Assembly: GCF_032918005.1 (NCBI RefSeq)
Contig: NZ_CP136628.1
Location: 6,619,501 to 6,683,500, forward strand
Reading direction: 5' to 3'
Source of the DNA: Bradyrhizobium sp. NDS-1
GTDB taxonomy: Bacteria; Pseudomonadota; Alphaproteobacteria; Rhizobiales; Xanthobacteraceae
Length of the DNA stretch: 64,000 nt
A model generated the notes under the pieces. That model ran no database searches and was not told the DNA's origin. It worked only from the letters and a program-made list of their open reading frames with translations. Positions 1 through 8,675 of the stretch are shown here, in pieces (the stretch's first letter is position 1; each line of letters opens with the position of its first letter). Both the position numbers and the translations under genes were made by a program.

Positions 1-84
1 GCGCGGCCAACATCCGGTGACAGCACGCCGCAGCGCGAAAGCAACCGCATCTTTGACACCGCCGGGCCCGACGTGCTGAGCTAG
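1..84 (+). CDS. C-terminal end of an unidentified protein (cut by window start)
   Basis: Frame 1 is open from the first base and stops at TAG 82-84, giving 27 residues ending ...NRIFDTAGPDVLS. Codon use is like the neighbouring genes, and the stop lies 45 bases before the start of the next gene on the same strand, so this is probably the tail of an upstream co-oriented gene. Too short to identify; it could also be a chance open frame. Confidence 0.4.
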   Translation, partial: ARPTSGDSTPQRESNRIFDTAGPDVLS

Positions 85-129
85 GCCGCATGCAGCCGAC
101 GTCGTTTCTACGCAAGGGTGGAGGGTCTG

Positions 130-1917
130 ATGAACGAGAATGACATCCGGAATCTGGTCGCGGAGGTGAAGCAAGGCACGCTGTCGCGGCGCTCGTTCAT
201 CCAGAAGGTGGCCGCGGTCGGTATAGCAGCTCCCATCGCGAGCCAGATCCTGGTCTGGAACGACGTCGCGATGGCGGATGCCACCCTGCCGTACAAACCG
301 ACCAAGGCCGGCGGCGGCGGCACGCTCAAGGTCCTGCTGTGGCAGGCGCCCACGCTGCTCAATCCGCATTTCGCGCTCGGAACCAAGGACCAGATCGCTT
401 CGCGCGTCTTCTTCGAGCCGCTCGCCGGCTGGGACAAGGACGGCAACCTGATTCCGTGCCTTGCCGCCGAGACCCCGACCAAGGCCAATGGCGGCCTTTC
501 GGCCGACGGCCTGACCGTGATCTGGAAGCTGAAGCAAGGCGTCAAATGGCATGACGGCAAGCCCTTCACCGCCGACGACGTCGTCTTCACCTGGCAATAC
601 GCCGCGGATCTGGCGACAGCGGCCTATACCACCGGATCCTACAAGGACATCAAGGTCGAGAAGATCGACGACTACGCCGTCAAGGTGATCTTCAAGGCGC
701 CGACGCCGTTCTGGGCCGATCCGTTCGTCGGCTCGGTCGGGATGATCCTGCCAAGACATCTTTTCGGCGACTATGTCGGCGCCAAGTCGCGCGAAGCGCC
801 GGGCAATCTGAAGCCGGTCGGCACCGGTCCGTACAAATTCCTCGAGTTCAAGCCCGGGGACCTGATTCGCGCCGAGCGCAATCCCGACTACCACATCAAG
901 AACCAGCCGCATTTCGACACGCTCGAGATCAAGGGCGGCGGCGACGCCGTATCCGCGGCGCGCACCGTGCTGCAGACCGGCGAATACGACTTCGCCTGGA
1001 ACATGCAGGTCGAGGAGGAGGTGCTCAAGCGCATGGAGGCGGGCGGCAAGGGCAAGCTCGACATCACGCCGTCCGGCAACGTCGAGTTCATCATCCTCAA
1101 CACGACGGACCCGTGGACCGAGGTCGACGGCGAGCGCTCGAACGCCAAGACCAAGCACCCGACGCTGTCCGATCCCGCCGTGCGCCGTGCGATCAATCTG
1201 TTGATTGACCGCGATTCGATCCAGAAGTTCATCTACGGACGTGGCGCGCTCGCGACCGCGAGCTTCGTCAACGCGCCCAAGCAGTTCAAGTCGCCGAAGC
1301 TGAAATACGAATTCAGCATCGACAAGGCCAACAAGCTGCTCGACGAAGCCGGCTGGAAGAAGGGTGCGGACGGCATCCGCGAGAAGGACGGCAAGAAGCT
1401 CAAATACGTGTTCCAGACCTCGACCAATGCCCCGCGCCAGAAGACCCAGGCCATCATCAAGCAGGCCTGCGAGAAGGCCGGCATCGACATCGAGATCAAG
1501 GCGGTCACCGCCTCGGTGTTCTTCTCCTCCGACGTCGGCAATCCCGATACCTATTCGAAATTCTATGCCGACATGGAGATGTACAACACGACGCAGCCGC
1601 AACCCGATCCGGAGCGCCTGCTGAACCAGTGCGTGTCCTGGGAGATTGCCAGCAAGGACAACAAATGGCTCGGCCGCAACAATTCGCGCTATTCCGATCC
1701 CGAAGCCGACAAGGCCTACAAGGCCGCTCAAAACGAGCTCGATCCCGTCAAGCGCGCCGCGCTGCTGATGAAGGTCGACGAGATCTTCTGCGAGGCCAAC
1801 GTCTTCCTGCCGCTGCTCTCGCGCCACATCGTCAACGCCGGCGCCAACAATTTGATGATCGACATCTCCGGCTGGGACACCATCACGTGGAATCTGGCGG
1901 CGTGGCATCGGGTGTGA
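130..1917 (+). CDS. Tat-exported ABC transporter substrate-binding protein, peptide/family 5 type
   Basis: A 595-residue periplasmic binding protein of the SBP_bac_5 (oligopeptide/nickel DppA/OppA-like) family. The ATG at 130 is preferred over the GTG at 118 because GGAGG lies 6 bases before it. Residues 17-40 carry a twin-arginine signal (TLSRRSF, then a hydrophobic stretch), so it should be exported folded. The mature part has family hallmarks, such as a GVKWHDGKPFTADDVVF-type segment near residue 140 and an NPDYH segment near 260. Permease and ATPase genes do not follow; they would have to lie upstream of the window. The ligand cannot be told from sequence. Confidence 0.9.
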   Translation: MNENDIRNLVAEVKQGTLSRRSFIQKVAAVGIAAPIASQILVWNDVAMADATLPYKPTKAGGGGTLKVLLWQAPTLLNPHFALGTKDQIASRVFFEPLAGWDKDGNLIPCLAAETPTKANGGLSADGLTVIWKLKQGVKWHDGKPFTADDVVFTWQYAADLATAAYTTGSYKDIKVEKIDDYAVKVIFKAPTPFWADPFVGSVGMILPRHLFGDYVGAKSREAPGNLKPVGTGPYKFLEFKPGDLIRAERNPDYHIKNQPHFDTLEIKGGGDAVSAARTVLQTGEYDFAWNMQVEEEVLKRMEAGGKGKLDITPSGNVEFIILNTTDPWTEVDGERSNAKTKHPTLSDPAVRRAINLLIDRDSIQKFIYGRGALATASFVNAPKQFKSPKLKYEFSIDKANKLLDEAGWKKGADGIREKDGKKLKYVFQTSTNAPRQKTQAIIKQACEKAGIDIEIKAVTASVFFSSDVGNPDTYSKFYADMEMYNTTQPQPDPERLLNQCVSWEIASKDNKWLGRNNSRYSDPEADKAYKAAQNELDPVKRAALLMKVDEIFCEANVFLPLLSRHIVNAGANNLMIDISGWDTITWNLAAWHRV

Positions 1918-1927
1918 GGGGATGCTC

Positions 1928-1984
1928 GCGTCCCGGACAAGCTGCAACGCGTTGAGCGTTGCAGCGCAGAGCCGGGACCCAGGG
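1928..1984. repeat. Short dispersed palindrome (GTCCCGGAC family)
   Basis: Starts GCGTCCCGGAC and ends GAGCCGGGAC, with a GCTGCAACGC/GCGTTGCAGC inverted repeat inside. A related copy is at 53319-53375. It sits just behind the binding-protein gene and could act as a transcript-end hairpin. Confidence 0.6.
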
Positions 1985-2027
1985 CGACACGGGAAGATGT
2001 GGAGAGAGGCGCACGCTCTCTCCACAT

Positions 2028-2174
2028 CGTCATTGCGAGCGCAGCGACTTGTCCGCCGAAGCCTTGGCGAAGGCGGAAGCAATCCAGAATCTTTCCGCGG
2101 AGGGACTTTGAATTGCTTCGTCGCATCAGCGCAAATTGCTACGCAATTTTGTCGCGAGCTCCTCGCAGTGACGG
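2028..2174. repeat. Dispersed palindromic repeat, family A (copy 1)
   Basis: Begins CGTCATTGCGAGCG and ends CGCAGTGACGG, so the ends are inverted repeats. The inside holds a second inverted pair, GAAGCAATCC/GAATTGCTTC, and an AAATTGCTACGCAATTTTG hairpin. Copy 2 at 59039-59155 has the same plan and near-identical arms. Confidence 0.75.
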
Positions 2175-2207
2175 CGTGTGAGGCGATAGCTTGTTCTCCA
2201 GTGTCGC

Positions 2208-2310
2208 TGTCATTCCCCGCGCATGCGGGGAATCCAGTACACCGCGGCTTCTCGGTTCAATCACGGCCGTCTCGGCGTACTGGATCGCCCGGTCAAGCCG
2301 GGCGATGACA
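2208..2310. repeat. Dispersed palindromic repeat, family B (copy 1)
   Basis: Two small hairpins, CCCCGCGCATGCGGGG and CGCCCGGTCAAGCCGGGCG, face each other across a GATCCAGTAC/GTACTGGATC-type inverted repeat, bounded by TGTCAT and ATGACA. Copy 2 is at 54444-54544. Confidence 0.75.
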
Positions 2311-2355
2311 CCGCGTGTGTGGTTGCGGGCATGGCTTTTCGACCTCGCGGCGCGT

Positions 2356-2968
2356 TTCGCCCGAGCTTTGCTTCATCTCCCACCCTCTTCAAGCCAAGAG
2401 GGCACAGGGAAGGCCGGGTGCCGGCTGGCACCCGCGGTCCGCTGCGCGAATGATGCGCAAAGGAGACCGCACAGCAGCATACAGGTGTCGCCGATCACTC
2501 GGCCTTCCCTGCGCAGTGGCCGGACGGCTTATGCCGTGCTCTCCCGGGAGCCGAACTTTCCTTTGGCCTCCCTCGCCGTTCGAATTGGATGATGCCGTCT
2601 GCCCGGTTGGGCTCGCGCACATCTTCGATCCGGCTTGACCGTAGCAACGACGGCCAGGACCACACGGTTTTGCCGTACGCACGGCCCGCCATGTCGCCCG
2701 CAGTATTTCCAGCCCTGTCGACGAAGCTGCGAAACTTACAGACGAGACGAACCTAGCAGCGCCGCTCGTCCGCACGAAGCCTCGGGCTCACAGGGACTAC
2801 CCGCCCTGCCCGCACCTCTCGTGCCAACGCTGCCGCGTCCACCGCAAGCCCGGCTCGCGAAAATGACGACCTCAGGATCGCCCCTCTTGGATGAGCCGGG
2901 ATGAGCGACACATACGATAAAACCGAATTTCGGTAAAGTGGAATATTTTTGTGGGGAGGGGTTGACGG
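2356..2968. repeat. Long non-coding dispersed repeat L, copy 1 (about 613 bp)
   Basis: Matches 7915-8533 in the same orientation over its whole length. Best-conserved blocks are the folded start (2402-2514), an identical block of about 60 bases (about 2634-2692, containing GACCGTAGCAACGACGG), and the end (AATTTCGGTAAAG, then GAATATTTTTGTGGGGAGGG). Short open frames exist on both strands, but the two copies differ by indels that shift frames, so no protein is supported. It fills most of the 1.1-kb gene-free stretch 1918-3049; 2969-3049 shows nothing further. Confidence 0.8.
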
Positions 2969-3049
2969 AGGGCGACACAGGGTCGGGATTGGGGCTGGAG
3001 GGTCAATCATCGCAGTCGCTAGACACAGCACCCAGCTTCCATGGCCCCC

Positions 3050-3937
3050 TCACCCCGCCTCAAACGCCCCCCGCGCCGCCTTCACCGAGGCCGCAATGAA
3101 CCGGTGCACCTCCTGCACCCGCCGCATGCCGTGCGTGTCGGGATGTGACGTCAGCCAGTAGCTCCGCACGAAGCGCACCTCGGGGAGCAGGCGGCGCAGT
3201 TCGGGGTAACGGCTGGCGGCGTAGTCGTGCAGGATGCCGATGCCGTGGCCGGCGCGGACGGCCTCGATCTGCGCGACGATGCTGCCGCATTCGTAGCGGC
3301 GGGACATCAGGCGGCCGAGGGCTGCGGCATAGTCGAGGGCGCGGCTGTAGGCGAAATCCTCGATGTGGGTGACGAACAGGCGGCCGGCGAGATCGGCCTG
3401 TGTCTCGATCGGTCCCTCGCGCTTCAGATAGGCTTTCGAGGCGTAGACGCTGAGGCTGTAGTCGGTGAGCTTGGACAGGATGAGCCGGCCCTGCTTCGGC
3501 CGGTCCAGCGTGATCGCGATATCCGCCTCGCGGCGCGACAGCGAGAAGGTGCGCGGCAGCGGCACGAGCTGGATGATCAGTCCCGGATGGCGCGCGGCCA
3601 GTGCGCCGAGATGCTCGGCGAGGAAGAAATTGCCAAGGCCGTCAGGCGCGCCGACGCGCACCGTGCCGCTGATGGTGTCCGCGCTGCCGCCGATGCTGGC
3701 GCCGACCTTGAGAAACTCGCTTTCGGCGCGCTCGGCCGCCTGGACCAGCGCCTCGCCGGCGGCGGTCAGCGTGCAGCCGGCGGTGTGCCGCTCCAGCAGC
3801 TTTGCCTTCAGGCTCTTCTCCAGCGCGGTGAGCTGACGCGCCACCGTGGTGTGGTTCAGGCGCAAATTCTTCGACGCCTTGAGGATCTGCCCGGCGCGCG
3901 CGACCTCCAGAAAAATCCTCACCCGCTCCCAATCCAT
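3050..3937 (-). CDS. LysR-family transcriptional regulator
   Basis: A 295-residue DNA-binding regulator. Start ATG 3937 gives the usual LysR N-terminus [16 protein letters not shown], with an AGGGGGG ribosome site upstream; a longer frame to 4042 lacks family similarity. Residues 1-60 form the winged helix-turn-helix ([17 protein letters not shown]), and about 90-290 the effector-binding domain. The next gene on the other side is not divergent, so the usual clue to a LysR target is missing. Effector unknown. Confidence 0.92.
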   Translation of the reverse strand: MDWERVRIFLEVARAGQILKASKNLRLNHTTVARQLTALEKSLKAKLLERHTAGCTLTAAGEALVQAAERAESEFLKVGASIGGSADTISGTVRVGAPDGLGNFFLAEHLGALAARHPGLIIQLVPLPRTFSLSRREADIAITLDRPKQGRLILSKLTDYSLSVYASKAYLKREGPIETQADLAGRLFVTHIEDFAYSRALDYAAALGRLMSRRYECGSIVAQIEAVRAGHGIGILHDYAASRYPELRRLLPEVRFVRSYWLTSHPDTHGMRRVQEVHRFIAASVKAARGAFEAG

Positions 3938-4238
3938 CGACGGCCCCCCTCGGACCACTGTGGCGATACGACGCGTCTTGCACAAGAGAGGCATATGGGA
4001 GCGCGGCGACGAGGCCGATTTCACGCACGGCTGCCCTCTCATCTCTTTTCCACTGTGTGCTTCAGATCACAGCAGAATCGTGCGCCTGCGCCTACGATGA
4101 CCGGGCATGGCCGCAAACAAGGTAACGGCGGTACGCGCGAGGCTGCGGAGGCGATCAACAGCTATAGACTTTTCGAGGCCGCCAGGGTGAAGAGCCCGGC
4201 GGCTTTTTTTCTTGCCACGCCCGCTCCAAGCTCCGCTT
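3938..4238. other. Intergenic region between LysR start and DUF2934 gene end
   Basis: No convincing protein gene. Contains a strong plus-strand terminator at 4178-4210 with no annotated plus-strand gene before it. An 18-codon frame beginning MAANKVTAVRARL (ATG about 4108, stop before the hairpin) is the only short frame ending ahead of that terminator; it is basic and unproven. Confidence 0.4.
4178..4210 (+). terminator. Rho-independent terminator on the plus strand
   Basis: GCCGCCAGGG, a short loop, then CCCGGCGGC followed by seven T. The T-run is only on the plus strand, so it would end a plus-strand transcript arising between 3938 and 4178, not the minus-strand DUF2934 gene. Confidence 0.65.
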
Positions 4239-4535
4239 CTATTGTTTCGGCGACGCGTCGGACGACTTCCGCTCCTCGCGTTCAACCTCCATCTGCCGTT
4301 CCGCTTCGAGCCAGAACTCCAGCTCGCGACCCGAAGGCCGGCCAGCCTGCTCCCAGAGCTCATAGGCACGCGCGCGCACCTGGCCGCGCCGCATCAGCCG
4401 GCGGAGCTTTCGCCTCAGTTCCTCGGCAAAACTCCTGAAGCGCTGGCCGGTGGTTTCGTCCTTGACCAGCGCGGCCGCTCGCGTCGCGAATTCGATCTGG
4501 TGCTCGATTTTTTTCTGCTCGTCCACCGCCGACAC
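4239..4535 (-). CDS. DUF2934-like small protein
   Basis: A 98-residue charged protein with a C-terminal half resembling DUF2934 (VRARAYELWEQAGRPSGRE, then EFWLEAERQ at about residues 53-82). The N-terminal half is helical and charged (EHQIEFATRAAAL). Function of the family is unknown. The start is the GTG at 4535; the ribosome site is weak, so a later GTG (4526) is possible. A related domain is encoded in the next gene pair upstream (4851-5033). Confidence 0.7.
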   Translation of the reverse strand: MSAVDEQKKIEHQIEFATRAAALVKDETTGQRFRSFAEELRRKLRRLMRRGQVRARAYELWEQAGRPSGRELEFWLEAERQMEVEREERKSSDASPKQ

Positions 4536-4668
4536 TGCCGTGGGATAAGGATTGCCTTGAAGGCCCGTGCTGGTCAGACACTGAATTCATTGCCGGGGTC
4601 GTCTGTTCCCCGCGATGCGCTGCGCAGGGTTGGTTAGCCCTGCGCACCATCACGTCGGGTCAACGCCG

Positions 4669-4854
4669 TCAGTGCCACGTCGTGTCGGGCTGGACGATCA
4701 CCACGCGTATCCCGGGATCTTCGGTGGTGTTGCAGATGCAGGGCATGCCCTCACCGCAACGGCAGCCCCCGAGCTGTTCGCTCCAGACCCGGAGCGAATG
4801 GTTTTCGCAGACCCATCCCAGTCCCTGGCAGAATGGGCAATTGCTGTCGGTCAC
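4669..4854 (-). CDS. Small cysteine-rich protein, possible zinc-binding knuckle
   Basis: 61 residues from a GTG start whose GTGA overlaps the TGA stop of the DUF2934 gene 4851-5033, so the two are probably translationally coupled. Seven cysteines: C6-x2-C9, C16, C31-x-C33 and C39-x-C41, with a FCQGLGWVCENH segment reminiscent of DnaJ-type CxxCxGxG knuckles. I recall similar short ORFs in Bradyrhizobium but no function. A hairpin TGCGCAGGG/CCCTGCGCA lies just downstream (4621-4646). Confidence 0.65.
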   Translation of the reverse strand: MTDSNCPFCQGLGWVCENHSLRVWSEQLGGCRCGEGMPCICNTTEDPGIRVVIVQPDTTWH

Positions 4855-5033
4855 AACGTATCCGGCGTCCGCAACGTGTTCGACTTGTCCGCGTTGCGCA
4901 GCTCCTGCTCGGCGGCGTGCCAGAATTCGTCTTCGCGGCCTTCGGGCTTGCCGGCCTGCTCCCACAGGCGGTGCGCGCACTCTCTGATCTCTTGTTCGGT
5001 GATCTCTTGCTCGGTCGGCTCGGACAATTGCAT
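4851..5033 (-). CDS. DUF2934 family small protein
   Basis: 60 residues with the DUF2934 core IRECAHRLWEQAGKPEGRE and EFWHAAEQEL. The start is uncertain: GTG 5051, ATG 5033, or TTG 5027, the last having AGGAG six bases before it. The 10-bp arms GCACGGCCCC/GGGGCCGTGC at 5048-5057 and 5088-5097 fold over the leader and could affect translation. The stop overlaps the start of the cysteine-rich gene 4669-4854. Confidence 0.75.
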   Translation of the reverse strand: MQLSEPTEQEITEQEIRECAHRLWEQAGKPEGREDEFWHAAEQELRNADKSNTLRTPDTL

Positions 5034-5253
5034 CTCCTGCTTGTGAAGCACGGCCCCACCCTGGGGGGTATGGGGGGGCTTGGAGGCGGGGCCGTGCAGG
5101 CCAGCGATCGGCGGCGAGGCTGGCCCGCTGATTCAAGTTTCGACCAGGTGCAAGAGTTCCTGCGCTTCTGACCGCGCCGGATGGCCCGGCTTGTCGCGGG
5201 CCTGCCCGCCTTTCGGCCCGGCATTGTGCCGATGTCGGATGCACATCGGCCGT

Positions 5254-6429
5254 TTACGTCATGCGAACCCAGACGCCCTTGCCCGCGGATGACCTCACCG
5301 CCGCATCGATCAACTTCACGCCGGCGAGGCCATCCTCGACCGTCGGGAAGACGACGTCGGGATGCAGCTTTTCGCCGGCCGCTGCCGCGCGGATGGCACG
5401 CGCCGCCTCGGCATAGATCGTCGCGAAACCTTCGAGGTAGCCCTCGGGGTGCCCCGATGGGATGCGGGTGACCCGACCCGCCTCGCCCGATGCACCGGCC
5501 CCGCCGCGGGCCAGGAGCTGCCTGGGCTTGCCGTAGGGCGTGAACCAGAGCTGGTTCGGATTCTCCTGCGCCCATTCGAGGCCGCCTTTGCTGCCGTAGA
5601 CGCGCAGCGTGAGCCCGTTCTCATGGCCGACGGCAACCTGGCTCGCCCACAGCATGCCCCTGGCGCCGCCCTTCCACTTGAGGAGAATCTGGACATCATC
5701 GTCGAGCCGCCGCCCTTCGACGAAGGTCGACAATTGCGCAAGCAATTCGTCGAGCTCGAGCCCGCTGACGAAGCAGGCCAGATTGTAGGCATGGGTGCCG
5801 ATGTCGCCGATGCAGCCGCCGGCGCCGGACCGGGAGGGGTCGGTGCGCCACGCCGCCTGCTTCTGGCCGGTGGTTTCCAATGGCTCGGTCAGCCAATCCT
5901 GCAGATACTCGGCCTTGACGAGACGGATCTCGCCGAGATCGCCGTTCCCGACCATCGCGCGCGCCTGCCGGACCATGGGATAGCCGGTGTAATTCTGCGT
6001 GAGGACGAAGATCCTGCCGGTCCTCCTGACCAGCGCCACCAGTTCCTCGGCCTCGGCAAGTGTCGTCGTCAGCGGTTTGTCGCAGATGACGTGGATGCCG
6101 GCTTCGAGGAAGGCTTTCGCGACCGGGCTGTGCATGTGATTGGGTGTCACGATCGAGACCACCTCGATGCCGTCTGCTCTTGCCGCTTCAGCCCGCGCCA
6201 TCTCCTCGAAGGAGCCATAGGCACGGTCGTCGGCGATGCCGAGCTCCTTTGCGGAGGCCTTGGCGCGAATTGGATCTGACGACAGCGCGCCGGCCACCAG
6301 CTCGAACTGGTCGTCGATACGCGCGGCAATGCGGTGGACGGCACCGATGAAGGCACCCTGGCCGCCGCCGACCATGCCGAGACGGATGCGGCGATGGCCG
6401 CCGGTTTCATTGCTTGCTTCGATCGCCAT
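5254..6429 (-). CDS. Gfo/Idh/MocA family oxidoreductase
   Basis: 391 residues, likely an NAD(P)-dependent sugar or inositol-type dehydrogenase. Start ATG 6429 places the nucleotide-binding glycines (GMVGGGQGAFIGAVH) at residues 18-32. The CDKPLTTTLAEAEELV segment carries the family EKP/DKP lysine, and GGCIGDIGTHAYNL is the usual active-site region. The first 57 codons of the longer open frame overlap the upstream gene and look unrelated. It follows the isomerase gene by 14 bases, so the two form an operon for catabolism of an unidentified sugar or cyclitol. Confidence 0.88.
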   Translation of the reverse strand: MAIEASNETGGHRRIRLGMVGGGQGAFIGAVHRIAARIDDQFELVAGALSSDPIRAKASAKELGIADDRAYGSFEEMARAEAARADGIEVVSIVTPNHMHSPVAKAFLEAGIHVICDKPLTTTLAEAEELVALVRRTGRIFVLTQNYTGYPMVRQARAMVGNGDLGEIRLVKAEYLQDWLTEPLETTGQKQAAWRTDPSRSGAGGCIGDIGTHAYNLACFVSGLELDELLAQLSTFVEGRRLDDDVQILLKWKGGARGMLWASQVAVGHENGLTLRVYGSKGGLEWAQENPNQLWFTPYGKPRQLLARGGAGASGEAGRVTRIPSGHPEGYLEGFATIYAEAARAIRAAAAGEKLHPDVVFPTVEDGLAGVKLIDAAVRSSAGKGVWVRMT

Positions 6430-6443
6430 GTTGCACTCTCTGT

Positions 6444-7499
6444 TCAGGAGATGCCGAGCATCTTGCGGTTGGCAGCGGCATCCGTGCCGCTGCCGGCGAA
6501 ATCGTCGAAGGCCTTCTCCGTCACCCGGATGATATGGTTTCGGATGAACTCGGCGCCTTCGGCCGCGCCTTGCTCGGGATGTTTCAGGGCGCACTCCCAC
6601 TCCAGCACCGCCCAGCTGTCGTAGTCGTACTGGGTGAGCTTGGAGAAAATGGCGCCGAAATCGACCTGACCATCGCCGAGGGAGCGGAAGCGGCCGGCGC
6701 GGTCGACCCAGCTCTGGAACCCGCCATAGACGCCCTGGCGGCCGGTCGGATTGAATTCGGCGTCCTTGACGTGAAACGCCTTGATGCGCTGGTGGTAGAT
6801 GTCGATGTAGTCGAGATAATTGAGCTGTTGCAGCACGAAGTGCGAGGGGTCGTAGAGCAGGTTCGCGCGCGGATGGTTGTTCACCCGTTCCAGGAACATC
6901 TCGTAGGTGACGCCGTCGTGAAGGTCCTCGCCCGGGTGGATCTCATAGGCGACATCGACACCGTGCTCGTCGGCATGGTCGAGGATCGGCCGCCAGCGCC
7001 TGGCGAGTTCGTCGAACGCGGTCTCGATCAGGCCGGCGGGACGCTGCGGCCAAGGATAGACGTAGGGCCAGGCAAGCGCGCCGGAGAACGTCGCCTGGGC
7101 ACTGAGCCCGAGCCGCCGGGACGCCAGGATGGCACGCTTGACCTGGTCGACGGCCCATTCGGTGCGGGCCTTCGCGTTGCCACGCACCTCCGGCGCTGCG
7201 AAGCCGTCGAATGCCGCATCATAGGCCGGGTGAACGGCGACGAGCTGGCCTTGCAGATGGGTCGAAAGCTCGGTGATCGCAAGGCCATGCCGCGCCGCAA
7301 CGCCCTTCACCTCGTCGGCATAGGTCTGGGATTCCGAGGCCTTGTTCAGATCGAAGAGCCGTCCATCCCAACTCGGAATCTGAATCCCCTTGTAGCCCAG
7401 CGAGGCCGCCCATCCGCACATCGCATCGAGCGAGTTGAACGGCGCCGCATCGCCAGCGAATTGAGCGAGGAATATCGCCGGCCCTTTGATCATCTTCAT
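6444..7499 (-). CDS. Sugar phosphate isomerase/epimerase (xylose isomerase-like TIM barrel)
   Basis: 351 residues of the AP-endonuclease-2/xylose-isomerase-like fold. ATG 7499 is chosen because AAGGAAGG precedes it; the 134 codons upstream in frame are repeat DNA. Metal-ligand-like segments include VAYEIHPGEDLHDG, NLLYDPSHFVLQ and IKAFHVKDAEF, as in hexulose or inosose isomerases. It is first in the operon with the Gfo/Idh/MocA dehydrogenase, a common pairing for isomerising and oxidising a sugar. The exact substrate is not evident. Confidence 0.85.
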   Translation of the reverse strand: MKMIKGPAIFLAQFAGDAAPFNSLDAMCGWAASLGYKGIQIPSWDGRLFDLNKASESQTYADEVKGVAARHGLAITELSTHLQGQLVAVHPAYDAAFDGFAAPEVRGNAKARTEWAVDQVKRAILASRRLGLSAQATFSGALAWPYVYPWPQRPAGLIETAFDELARRWRPILDHADEHGVDVAYEIHPGEDLHDGVTYEMFLERVNNHPRANLLYDPSHFVLQQLNYLDYIDIYHQRIKAFHVKDAEFNPTGRQGVYGGFQSWVDRAGRFRSLGDGQVDFGAIFSKLTQYDYDSWAVLEWECALKHPEQGAAEGAEFIRNHIIRVTEKAFDDFAGSGTDAAANRKMLGIS

Positions 7500-7647
7500 C
7501 GCGTGCTTCCTTCCTTGGACGTTTTTTTTGGCGCATGCCGCTATGGTGTGAGCGCACAATTTGGTGCGAGGATGCCGGCCATCAAGGGAGAGAGCAATAC
7601 CGGTCTGCGCGACGGGGCTATCGCATCTGGGAGTCTTTTCCCTGCGG

Positions 7648-7782
7648 CCATCCTTCGAGACGCCCGCTTGGGGCGGGCTCCTCAGGACGAGGACGGAGTT
7701 TGCAGCAGCAGTTTCAACGAGCGCTGACGTTAGATCAGCCTCATCCTGAGGAGGCGCGTAGGCGCCGTCTCGAAGGAAGAGG
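7648..7782. repeat. Dispersed inverted repeat (CATCCTTCGAGACGC family)
   Basis: Left arm 7648-7692 (CCATCCTTCGAGACGCCCGC, then CTCCTCAGGACGAGG) faces right arm 7738-7782 (CCTCATCCTGAGGAGGCGCG, then GTCTCGAAGGAAGAGG). Each arm also holds a small internal palindrome. Lies in the gene-free stretch 7500-8675. Confidence 0.75.
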
Positions 7783-7914
7783 CGTGCGCGCAGGCCGCCG
7801 CCACAAGTCATATGCGATGGCCCGACGCTGCGCGCGGGGGGAGCCGCTAGAGCGAGATCGGCTACGTGAGCGAAAGCAATCGTACGGACGCAGCTCCGCA
7901 TTCTCGCGGCTGAA

Positions 7915-8533
7915 TTCGCCCGAGTTGTGCCTGGTCACTCCACCCTCTGAAAGCCAAGAGGGCACAGGGAAGGCCGGGTGCTGACATCGCACCCGCGGTC
8001 TGCTGCGCGAAATGCACACGCAGAAGAACCGCACAGCAGCATACAGGTGGTGCCGATCACTCGGCCTTCCCTGCGCGATGGTCGGACGACTTATGCCGCG
8101 CTCTCCCGGGAGCCGAGTTCCTTCTGGCCTCCCTCGCGCCCGCGGAATTCACCGGCCTTCGCGCCGGTTGACGCGATTGCCGCCTCCGCAAGAGCTTGAC
8201 CGTAGCAACGACGGCCAGGACCACACGGTTTTGCCGTACGCACGGCCCGCCATTTCGCCGCAGTTTTCCCTGACACCGTCGACAGCGCCGGAAACTTACA
8301 GACGAGACGAGACCTAGCAGCGCCGTTCGTCCGCGCGCGGTTTCGAGCTCTCCGGGGACTACCCTCCCTGCCCGCACCTTTCGCGCCCGACGCTGCCGCG
8401 TCCACCGCAAGCCCGGCTCGCGATCAAGACGACGACGCGATCGCCCCTCAAGGATGAGCCGGGATGGAGGGGGATATACGATATTTCCGAATTTCGGTAA
8501 AGAGGAATATTTTTGTGGGGAGGGGTTGACGGG
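7915..8533. repeat. Long non-coding dispersed repeat L, copy 2 (about 619 bp)
   Basis: Second copy of the element at 2356-2968, same orientation. Differences include small indels, but the outer stem of the 5' block (7962-7977 with 8061-8076), the block starting GACCGTAGCAACGACGG, and the GAATATTTTTGTGGGGAGGG end are kept. It ends about 140 bp before the lower-GC gene at 8676. Confidence 0.8.
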
Positions 8534-8675
8534 GTGGCGGGTGTTTTGCCCGACGGAACTTGTTATAACTAACCCGACCAGCGAGGGCTGCCCTAACCTC
8601 CAGCCAATCAAGCTGCTTTCGACCGCTTATTAGACACTACTTTGTCAAATAACTGCCGACACACACGGACTCCGC

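Noticed and set aside
8057..8611. Minus-strand frame of 184 codons in repeat L copy 2
   Set aside because: The equivalent frame is broken by indels in copy 1 (2389-2775, 2495-2692), and the DNA is better explained as a non-coding repeat.
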